NCBI GenBank assembly: GCA_021205485.1
Contig: JAJPXK010000062.1
Span: forward strand, 1-5,179
Reading direction: 5' to 3'
DNA: 5,179 nucleotides
Source of the DNA: Clostridia bacterium
Lineage (GTDB): Bacteria > Bacillota > Clostridia > Christensenellales > Borkfalkiaceae
Under the pieces are notes generated by a model. It was not told where the DNA came from and did no database searches. It was given only the letters and a program-made list of their open reading frames with translations. Made by a program: the position numbers and the translations under genes. Shown here one piece after another: positions 1-4,940 of the stretch. Position 1 is the stretch's first letter, and each line of letters begins with the position of its first letter.

Positions 1-214
1 CCGAAAACTGCTTTGCCCCGGTGGATGTGGTCAGACCGTCCGGTCAACAAAGAAGGTCAGCATCATTTGCTGAAACTGCCTTCTCCCGATGGTGGAAGTT
101 GAGAAATTACCCGTTCCCCTGTACAGGTTGAAGCGCCAGCCTGTGTAGGGGATTTTGAATCGTGGTAGAAATGCACTTTTCAGCCCCAAAAAGGAAAATA
201 AGAAATTACAAAAC
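1..214. other. left-edge stretch with no supported gene
   Basis: I see no convincing gene here. On the plus strand two frames are open from the window edge, one to a TGA at 100-102 and one to a TGA at 129-131. Either could be the tail of a gene that begins outside, but neither short peptide resembles a family I know. A minus-strand frame runs through the whole stretch, but it starts inside the leader of the mobilization operon with a Cys/Pro-rich stretch and lies antisense to the promoter, so I do not call it. The stretch is more GC-rich than the AT-rich promoter region at 215-300, which fits the end of a coding region or a conserved non-coding part of a mobile element. The only structure seen is the hairpin at 116-151. 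Confidence 0.4.
116..151 (+). terminator. GC-rich hairpin, possible weak terminator
   Basis: CCCCTGTACAGG (116-127) can pair with CCTGTGTAGGGG (140-151) around a 12-nt loop. As plus-strand RNA all 12 positions pair, two of them as G-U wobbles. As minus-strand RNA the same two positions become A-C mismatches, so the structure is better on the plus strand. It is followed by only a short ATTTTG, a weak T tract. It could end an upstream plus-strand gene whose last codons lie at the window edge. A transfer-origin or other structural role is equally possible. The pairing is seen directly; the function is inferred. Confidence 0.35.
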
Positions 215-243
215 TTGACAGATTCCTCAGAACTCGTTATATT
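215..243 (+). promoter_or_regulatory. sigma-A promoter of the mobilization operon
   Basis: A perfect -35 box TTGACA (215-220) is followed by a 17-bp spacer and a -10 box TATATT (238-243), one mismatch from consensus. Transcription should begin near position 250 and read into the relaxase and coupling-protein genes, leaving a 5' leader of about 135 nt. An imperfect inverted repeat, TGTAT (243-247) and ATACA (256-260), overlaps the expected start point. It could bind a repressor, although such AT-rich repeats also arise by chance. Confidence 0.75.
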
Positions 244-385
244 GTATATATAAAAATACATCGGAATAATCAAATATATTCTATTATATACGAAAAAAGG
301 GGGACAGGAATCGGCGGGAGGAGGACAACAACAAAACGCAGCAAGCAATGAATTGAAATTTTAGAACAGAATCAGGTGATTTATA
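244..385 (+). other. 5' leader of mobilization operon, possible oriT region
   Basis: This 142-nt stretch between the promoter and the relaxase start has no gene. Its first half is very AT-rich and carries an inverted repeat GTATATA (244-250) / TATATAC (285-291). Its second half is purine-rich, with a GGGAGGAGG run near 317-325 that has no start codon at a usable distance; the nearest ATG, at about 348, opens only a two-codon frame. MobV relaxases commonly nick within about 100-200 bp upstream of their own gene at an inverted repeat, so oriT would be expected here or just to the left. I do not see the pMV158-type oriT core, so the oriT assignment is inference from position only. Confidence 0.3.
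374..379 (+). promoter_or_regulatory. ribosome binding site deciding the TTG start
   Basis: AGGTGA lies 6 nt before the TTG at 386. An in-frame TGA at 377-379 rules out any earlier start, and the next in-frame ATG would remove about 55 conserved N-terminal residues. The site therefore fixes TTG 386 as the relaxase start. Confidence 0.75.
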
Positions 386-1126
386 TTGGCAAGCGTACAG
401 AAATTCACAGCATCAGCGGTAAGAAACGAACTGCGCCACAACGACAGAGAAATACGGAACAACAGTAACAAAGATATTGACCCGGAGCGAACACCATTCA
501 ACTACTCCCTTTTGCAGCCGGGCGAATCCGCATATAAGCGTTACAAGCAGCGTATGGGAGAGTTGTATTGTTACAACCGGAAGGACGTGAAGGTTCTCGC
601 CGGGTGGGTCGTGACCTGTCCGAAGGAAATCACAGACCAGAAGCAGCAGCGGGATTTCTTTCAGGTAGTTTTTGATTTTTTGACCGCCCGTTACGGAAAG
701 GAAAATACGGTTCAGGCGGTAGTGCATTACGACGAGGGAAAGCGTGAGAAGGAATTTACCCGTTGGGGAGAACCCATTTTTGATTTGAACGGCAAGCAGC
801 AGGAAAAAATCGTATATGGTCAGCCGCATTTACATTTTTGTTTTATTCCTGTCGTAGCTGACATGAATCCGCAGCACCCGCAGCGTGAAAAGGTCTGTGC
901 GAACGAGGTCTTGACCCGCCACGATTTGCAGACGTTTCACCCCGATTTGCAGCGGTGTTTAAATACAGCGGGAATTGAATGTGCAGTTCAAAACGGCGTC
1001 ACAAAGGCGAACGGCGGAAATCGCACCGTCGCAGAGTTAAAGGAAAACTATGAATTGAAAAAGGAAAATGAACGGCTTCGTTCTGAAATTGACCGTTTAC
1101 GCAATCGAGATTATGAAAGGACTTGA
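386..1126 (+). CDS. MobV-family relaxase (Mob/Pre plasmid recombination enzyme), compact form
   Basis: This protein should nick oriT on one strand and stay bound to the 5' end to start conjugative mobilization. The 246-aa product opens with MASVQKFTASAV, the usual N-terminus of the Mob/Pre (MobV) family, which supports the TTG start. Residues 17-21 (RHNDR) match the N-terminal His-Asn motif; in pMV158 MobM an N-terminal His is the catalytic nucleophile. H113-Y-D-E116 and P147-H-L-H150 form the metal-binding HxDE...PHxH motif, here split by about 27 extra residues. Conserved family stretches follow at VCANEVLT (170-177) and FHPDLQ (184-189). Residues 216-246 are charged, with Leu at 224, 231 and 238, suggesting a short coiled coil for dimerization. 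Many family members exceed 400 aa, so this is the catalytic domain with a minimal tail. It is the first gene of an operon with the coupling ATPase. The family call is firm; activity is inferred. Confidence 0.93.
   Translation: MASVQKFTASAVRNELRHNDREIRNNSNKDIDPERTPFNYSLLQPGESAYKRYKQRMGELYCYNRKDVKVLAGWVVTCPKEITDQKQQRDFFQVVFDFLTARYGKENTVQAVVHYDEGKREKEFTRWGEPIFDLNGKQQEKIVYGQPHLHFCFIPVVADMNPQHPQREKVCANEVLTRHDLQTFHPDLQRCLNTAGIECAVQNGVTKANGGNRTVAELKENYELKKENERLRSEIDRLRNRDYERT
1116..1121 (+). promoter_or_regulatory. ribosome binding site favouring ATG 1132 for the coupling protein
   Basis: AAAGGA lies inside the last codons of the relaxase. It is 10 nt before ATG 1132 but only 1 nt before the alternative TTG at 1123, which is too close to work. 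This favours a start at ATG 1132, 5 bp after the relaxase TGA, and suggests translational coupling between the two genes. Confidence 0.65.
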
Positions 1127-1131
1127 TAGAT

Positions 1132-2499
1132 ATGAATGAAATGATTGCTTTATTAAGATGTATTGCAGTGGCTTGCGTCGGGCTGCTTGTGCTGGTTCTG
1201 GTGATTCATTTTTCTAAAATTATACTTAAAAAGAAATCCATCAAAACCGTTTGGAGCAGCAAAACAGACGGTATAATGTTGGGATTGACAAAGTTGGGTC
1301 GGTATGTCGTATCTCCCAGCAACGACGAAGGACACAGTTTCGTCGTCGGCGGCAGCGGTAGCGGAAAAACATCTGCGGTTTTAATCCCCACGCTGCGCCG
1401 CTGGAACGGGACTTTTTTGGCGTTTGACATCAGCGGGGACATATGCAGTAATGTGAATTGCGACAATAAGCTAATTTATGCCCCGTGTGATGCTGAAACC
1501 GTCCCATACAACGTCTTTTCTTTAATAGATGGAATGAAGGACACAGACGACCAAACCGAAGCGCTCACACAGCTTGCATTCCTTCTTATGCCAGAACAGG
1601 AGAGCGCGAACGCAAACGCAAAGTATTTTCAGGACAACGGTAGAAATATTTTAACCGCATCGTTGATAGCATTCTACCATGACGGGCGCGATTTCTGCGA
1701 AATTTGCGAAACGATAGTGGCGAACAACTATAAGCGTCTTTTCAGCATGATTGACGCGACTGGAAACAATACAGCAAAAATGCTCATCAGCAACTTTGAG
1801 GGCAACAGCGAGCAAAATACCTCCGGCTGCAAACAATCCTGCGACATGGCAATTTTATTTTTTGCCACCAACGAGAAGGTCAAGGCGGCGATTCGCAGAC
1901 CGACAGAGGGTGAAGTTGCGTTTACTCCATCATCCATTGAAAAATACAAGGTATTCGTCTGCATTCCCGATACGAAACTGGGCGTATATGCACCGCTGAT
2001 GAACATCATCGTTTCACAATCCCTTGCGTACTTCTCCGACAGGCCAAAAGCGGCAAAGAAAAATATACTTTTCGCGTTAGATGAATTTGCCTCATTTGGA
2101 AAACTTGAGATTGTCGGTGCTTTAAGAAAATTGAGAAAAAAGCACATTCGGATTATGATACTAACGCAGAGTTTGTCAGACCTTATCGAAAAATACGGCA
2201 TTGATGGATTCAAAACGATGCTTGCAAATTTTCAGTATGTTTTAATCCTGAATGTTACAGAAAAGGAATCGCAAGAATATCTGGCACAAATGATTGGACA
2301 GAAGCCGACAACACGGGAAAGCATAACAAGCAGCGGAGGATTTTTCTCCGTGCAGACCTCGAAAACGCAAAGCACAGAGAAAGACTACATCATCCAGCCG
2401 TCGGAGCTTGCACATTTGGGGGACAATTTGATTTTGTTGTACCCGGATGGAGTGCAAAAATTACGCAAGGCATACTATTTCCGGGACAAGAAAAAGTAA
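1132..2499 (+). CDS. VirD4/TraG-family type IV coupling protein (conjugative DNA-transfer ATPase)
   Basis: This is a membrane ATPase that would bring the relaxase-DNA complex to a type IV secretion channel and pump the DNA. Numbered from ATG 1132 (455 aa), residues 5-27 form one hydrophobic helix followed by a Lys-rich stop-transfer stretch, so the bulk is cytoplasmic. Walker A is GGSGSGKT (73-80). Walker B is ILFALDEFASFG, with D317 and E318. The conserved LTQS motif (344-347) follows, then the family's typical end with NFQYVLILN, LAQMIGQ and a LGDNLILLYPDG-like strand. Residues 130-245 correspond to the helical domain inserted in VirD4 proteins. Typical VirD4 proteins have two N-terminal helices and are longer; this compact form has one. 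It overlaps the relaxase transcription unit and ends just before a strong terminator. A start at TTG 1123 would add three residues but has no usable ribosome binding site. The family assignment is very secure. Confidence 0.95.
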   Translation: MNEMIALLRCIAVACVGLLVLVLVIHFSKIILKKKSIKTVWSSKTDGIMLGLTKLGRYVVSPSNDEGHSFVVGGSGSGKTSAVLIPTLRRWNGTFLAFDISGDICSNVNCDNKLIYAPCDAETVPYNVFSLIDGMKDTDDQTEALTQLAFLLMPEQESANANAKYFQDNGRNILTASLIAFYHDGRDFCEICETIVANNYKRLFSMIDATGNNTAKMLISNFEGNSEQNTSGCKQSCDMAILFFATNEKVKAAIRRPTEGEVAFTPSSIEKYKVFVCIPDTKLGVYAPLMNIIVSQSLAYFSDRPKAAKKNILFALDEFASFGKLEIVGALRKLRKKHIRIMILTQSLSDLIEKYGIDGFKTMLANFQYVLILNVTEKESQEYLAQMIGQKPTTRESITSSGGFFSVQTSKTQSTEKDYIIQPSELAHLGDNLILLYPDGVQKLRKAYYFRDKKK

Positions 2500-2505
2500 A
2501 AAAAC

Positions 2506-2541
2506 AGGGGGAGGGATTCATAAACAGGTTTCCTTCCCCCT
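2506..2541. terminator. bidirectional intrinsic terminator between convergent genes
   Basis: AGGGGGAGGGA (2506-2516) pairs with TCCTTCCCCCT (2531-2541), an 11-bp stem with one G-U pair and a 14-nt loop. On the plus strand it is followed by TATTTTAATT and would end the mobilization operon. On the minus strand it is followed by GTTTTTTTAC, a stronger T tract, and would end the secreted-protein gene 15 nt after its stop codon. Confidence 0.85.
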
Positions 2542-2555
2542 TATTTTAATTCCCA

Positions 2556-4370
2556 TCATCCCCCACTCGTCCCAACCGTCGCGGAGAAGCCGTTCATGTT
2601 ATAGTCGATGAGCAGATGTGCTTCCCCTTCCGCAGCGGGGTCCTCAAACGTGAGAGTAGACGGATCGGCGGAAAGATTCCCGTCTGAATCCTCTACAATC
2701 GTAAACTCCTGCGGCGTATCTATCTTCTCATACCCCGTCGGAGGATCGCTTTCCGTTACAAGGTAGGTGTGGCCGACGACGAGATTGTCATATTCAATAT
2801 TCAGTTCGATTTCACCATTGCTATCGGTTGTTCTTGTTATTGGCCCCCAAGTTGAATCATTTTCATCTTCAATAACAAATGTTGCACCCTCCAGCTTCTT
2901 ACCGGTGCCAGCTTCGGCCTTGATGATGGTGACTATGCCTTTTTCCTCAGTCGGCGGGACATAGTTATATGGAGCCAAAATGCCGAGGGAATAAGCGGCA
3001 TATGGTTTCACAACTGACGATCCTTCTACATAACCTTCAAGGATTGCCCGTTCTATTTTTCCTGTTTGTCCGGAACCGCTTGCAACATAATAATCATCTG
3101 TAAACGCGGTAAATGCCGGAGTCGCATTTGGATTATCAATTTTCCACTGTTCGATGGCCTTGCCCAGAGCTTCATCCACGTTGGACTGGTCTGCATTCAG
3201 TGTGTTTGTATACGTTGTTTTGTCATAATCTACAAACTCATCCGCAGATTGCGCAATGGCATAAACCATATAACCTAAAAGCGGAGCGTTTTGACTACCC
3301 ACAATGTTGTTCGTATCGTATGAGTAGTATCCATCAAAGGGCGACAGAGTGTAAATTTCATTTAACGCGAATATATCACGAAGCGTTACAAGAAAGGCTT
3401 CGTTGTAGCCAGAAGCAGTGGTAAACTCCAAAGTGGTCGGTTCCGCAAGAATACGATAGCAGTAATCACTACCTTCTTCAATGAAATCCTCTGCTGTCAG
3501 GAGATAATCCCTATATGTCGCTGACAGTGCGCCTTCCCCATCCAGATACGGCGTAGCAGAAAGTACCATGACAAGTGCGTTCAGGAGTTCGTTATTCTCC
3601 CCAACATAACGACCATCTTCGCCACTGACTACCTCTGCGCTGCCGTTGATTGTCATATTTAGCAGTGCATTCTCGACATTGCCGGGCGATTCTACAAAAG
3701 AGGAGATAAACGCGCTCTTGCTGTTATTCAGATTTGCAATATGCTCGCTGTATTCCGTAGCATCTGTGTAATAGACGCTGTAGACATTGGCTGCCAATTC
3801 AAAGAAGGTATCGACCGTGCCAATGTCACGCGAATTGCCCGCGCCCAAATTGTCTCTTCTAAAAGAGAACATATCCGCGCTGGTAAGATAATTTCTTCCA
3901 TATTGTTTAAATCCGACCTCATAATCCAAGGCGTTTTGACGTTGTACCCAAGATGTACCGTTAGGGCCAACATTGTTATAGCTCATGTTCGTGAAATATA
4001 TGACACCGTCTTTGGTATAGGCTTTAAGATATGTCCCATTTACCATGTCGTTATAAAGCGTATCAGACAGTACATCATAAGTGCCTAAAGTTTCATACTG
4101 GTCGAAAGATGTGATTCCCTCTGAGCTTGCGATTGCGTCTTTGTCCACTTTCACAAGCGAGTATCGCACACCCTCATCAACACCAGTACCGGCCTGTTCC
4201 AAACTCACATAAAAAGCGCCGGAATAATTTCCGGGTCCGGGAGTAACCGGATTGGTGTGAGTAACAGAACCGCCATATTGGGCGCTAACTGTCGTTCCAA
4301 CCGTGCCGAATACCATAACAATGGTAAGCAGCAAGGCCATGAACCTTCTGAATTTCCGTGAATTACACAT
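2556..4370 (-). CDS. secreted protein with a novel N-terminal region and one C-terminal SpaA/CnaB-like domain
   Basis: This 604-aa protein begins with a classical signal peptide: basic MCNSRKFRR, a hydrophobic core at about 10-25, and likely cleavage after the TVSA at 27-30. Residues 31-470 are acidic, rich in Tyr, Asn, Thr and Ser, and match no family I recognise. Residues 478-578 look like one SpaA/CnaB (prealbumin-like) domain: VTIIKAE with K484, LEGATFVI, TTDSNGE, YLVTESDPPTGY with E540, and a last strand LTFEDP. In this fold such Lys and Glu residues often form or catalyse an internal isopeptide bond; here the partner would be D577 or E576 rather than the usual Asn, so the bond is uncertain. 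There is no LPXTG motif, hydrophobic tail or basic end, so it should be released or held non-covalently. GGAGG lies 9 nt before the ATG. It has its own promoter and shares the terminator at 2506-2541. Adhesion or surface recognition is a guess from the domain alone. Confidence 0.88.
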   Translation of the reverse strand: MCNSRKFRRFMALLLTIVMVFGTVGTTVSAQYGGSVTHTNPVTPGPGNYSGAFYVSLEQAGTGVDEGVRYSLVKVDKDAIASSEGITSFDQYETLGTYDVLSDTLYNDMVNGTYLKAYTKDGVIYFTNMSYNNVGPNGTSWVQRQNALDYEVGFKQYGRNYLTSADMFSFRRDNLGAGNSRDIGTVDTFFELAANVYSVYYTDATEYSEHIANLNNSKSAFISSFVESPGNVENALLNMTINGSAEVVSGEDGRYVGENNELLNALVMVLSATPYLDGEGALSATYRDYLLTAEDFIEEGSDYCYRILAEPTTLEFTTASGYNEAFLVTLRDIFALNEIYTLSPFDGYYSYDTNNIVGSQNAPLLGYMVYAIAQSADEFVDYDKTTYTNTLNADQSNVDEALGKAIEQWKIDNPNATPAFTAFTDDYYVASGSGQTGKIERAILEGYVEGSSVVKPYAAYSLGILAPYNYVPPTEEKGIVTIIKAEAGTGKKLEGATFVIEDENDSTWGPITRTTDSNGEIELNIEYDNLVVGHTYLVTESDPPTGYEKIDTPQEFTIVEDSDGNLSADPSTLTFEDPAAEGEAHLLIDYNMNGFSATVGTSGG

Positions 4371-4379
4371 CTTGAGAAA

Positions 4380-4384
4380 CCTCC
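4380..4384 (-). promoter_or_regulatory. ribosome binding site of the secreted protein
   Basis: On the minus strand TTGGAGG precedes the ATG at 4370-4368; the GGAGG core is 9 nt upstream of it. It supports this start over internal methionines such as M11, as does the complete signal peptide it yields. Confidence 0.8.
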
Positions 4385-4418
4385 AAAAAATTTATTTACA
4401 AGATAGAATGTTGTGTTG

Positions 4419-4446
4419 GTTCTGGCCAGAAACTATAGTTCTGCCA
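4419..4446. promoter_or_regulatory. overlapping palindromes and direct repeats in the leader, possible operator
   Basis: TTCTGGCCAGAA (4420-4431) is a perfect 12-bp palindrome. It overlaps a second perfect palindrome, AACTATAGTT (4431-4440). The GTTCTGGCCA at 4419-4428 also recurs as GTTCTGCCA at 4438-4446, 19 nt further along, about two helical turns. The cluster falls at roughly +6 to +33 of the predicted transcript of the secreted-protein gene, between promoter and ribosome binding site. That is a position where a repressor could act, or where the RNA could fold. I know of no regulator with this exact site. Confidence 0.4.
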
Positions 4447-4458
4447 AAAACCACTTGC

Positions 4459-4487
4459 AACTTACCCAGTTTTCGGAAATTTGTCAA
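4459..4487 (-). promoter_or_regulatory. sigma-A promoter of the secreted-protein gene
   Basis: On the minus strand a perfect -35 box TTGACA (4487-4482) is followed by a 17-bp spacer and a weaker -10 box TAAGTT (4464-4459). Transcription should start near 4452, giving a leader of about 80 nt before the ATG at 4370. The imperfect -10 box and the repeats just downstream suggest that expression may be controlled. Confidence 0.65.
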
Positions 4488-4691
4488 GAGTTTTCGCAAA
4501 AATTTGTTCATAAAACTTTTAACGAAATTTAAATAGAAAGTTTATACATTTTTCCATCTTGAGTTTTTTCGTGTAGCATTGTATAAGTTCCTCTCTATCT
4601 TTTCCCGTTTTTCGCTTATGGACTTTTGGACTTTGTAACTTTCGACTTTCAATGCAAAATGCAGTTTGGAAGTTTGAAATGAACAAAAAAA
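4488..4691. other. AT-rich intergenic region without a gene
   Basis: About 200 nt between the CAP-gene terminator and the promoter of the secreted-protein gene. I see no gene on either strand; a plus-strand frame that enters it from 4303 is antisense to the signal-peptide region and promoter and has no family likeness. It contains the tandem octamer-like repeat at 4621-4650 and homopolymer A/T runs. This is a plausible place for upstream regulatory sites of the secreted-protein gene, but nothing shows this directly. Confidence 0.45.
4621..4650. repeat. four tandem ACTTT units, period 7-8 nt
   Basis: The units GACTTTTG, GACTTTGT, AACTTTC and GACTTTC start at 4621, 4629, 4637 and 4644. Each carries the core ACTTT. 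They lie about 135-160 nt upstream of the -35 box of the secreted-protein gene. They may be regulator sites or slipped-strand repeats; the AT-rich background makes chance possible too. Confidence 0.4.
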
Positions 4692-4713
4692 TACCGGCTC
4701 AAACGAGCCGGTA
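4692..4713 (-). terminator. intrinsic terminator of the CAP-domain gene
   Basis: TACCGGCTC (4692-4700) and GAGCCGGTA (4705-4713) form a perfect 9-bp stem with a 4-nt loop. On the minus strand it is followed by a run of seven T (complement of 4685-4691). It lies about 70 nt after the TAA at 4785-4787 and over 220 nt after the TAG at 4938-4940. The cleanly kept terminator fits a gene that originally ended at the TAA. Confidence 0.88.
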
Positions 4714-4901
4714 AATAGTACAGTTAATATTCAATTTACATTTTACCATGTGATATTGCCTGTGATACTCACAAGTTTCTTACATTATGAAAAATCTGAA
4801 AATCCATAATCCTTAATCTGGCCTTCTGTAGCATAGTTTGTAGAACAATAAACGGCTTTAGAAGTAAAACATACACCACATCCTATATAATAAGGACTTT
4901 T

Positions 4902-4918
4902 ATGCAACAGTGTTGCAT
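4902..4918. repeat. perfect inverted repeat within the CAP gene, past the TAG
   Basis: ATGCAACA (4902-4909) and TGTTGCAT (4911-4918) are exact reverse complements around a single G. In the minus-strand mRNA this can fold into a 7-bp stem with a 3-nt loop beginning 19 nt after the TAG. It lies in codons for the residues just after the Gly-His motif. It may be a protein-binding site, a chance palindrome, or a structure acting on the stop codon; only the symmetry is seen. Confidence 0.5.
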
Positions 4919-4937
4919 TATGTCCCGCCGAATCCTT

Positions 4938-4940
4938 CTA
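4938..4940 (-). other. in-frame TAG at the conserved Trp position of the CAP domain
   Basis: The codon reads TAG on the minus strand, between YAENIVQN and KDSAGHNATLL. Related CAP domains commonly have W-x-x-S-x-G-H here, so a TGG-to-TAG transition is the simplest origin. The other three stops in the window are TGA, TAA and TGA, so no complete gene here uses TAG as its terminator; three genes are too few to argue for recoding. Confidence 0.75.

Noticed and set aside
31..348. Minus-strand 105-aa open frame at the left edge
   Set aside because: It starts in the leader of the mobilization operon, runs antisense through its promoter, has a Cys/Pro-rich start with no ribosome binding site I can see, and resembles no family.
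413..829. Minus-strand 138-aa open frame inside the relaxase
   Set aside because: It lies wholly within the well-supported MobV gene on the opposite strand and has no family likeness of its own.
1123..1131. TTG start for the coupling protein, overlapping the relaxase stop
   Set aside because: The ribosome binding site would be only 1 nt away; ATG 1132 has a workable 10-nt spacing.
1728..2213. Minus-strand 161-aa open frame inside the coupling-protein gene
   Set aside because: It is antisense to conserved Walker B and helical-domain coding sequence; its openness follows from codon use of the real gene.
2556..2558. Readthrough of the secreted-protein TGA to reach a lost LPXTG anchor
   Set aside because: The frame meets a TAA four codons later and then the terminator; no sorting signal is present in any nearby frame that I can see.
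3741..4088. Plus-strand 115-aa open frame inside the secreted-protein gene
   Set aside because: It is antisense to a gene with signal peptide, promoter, ribosome binding site and terminator, and has no recognisable domain. The same applies to the plus-strand frames at 3066-3424.
2556..4370. Thioester domain (Cys-Gln, TQxA type) in the secreted protein
   Set aside because: A single YCY and a Gln at 374 are present, but the TQxA(I/V)W motif is missing and the Cys-Gln distance is shorter than I would expect; not enough for a call.
4303..4536. Plus-strand 77-aa open frame over the secreted-protein promoter
   Set aside because: It is antisense to the signal-peptide codons and crosses the promoter and leader; no family likeness and no good ribosome binding site.
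4938..4940. Pyrrolysine or TAG-to-Gln recoding
   Set aside because: The position calls for Trp, not Gln or Lys-like residues, and no pyl genes or suppressor tRNA are visible here; a simple nonsense change is more likely. Kept only as an alternative in the finding.
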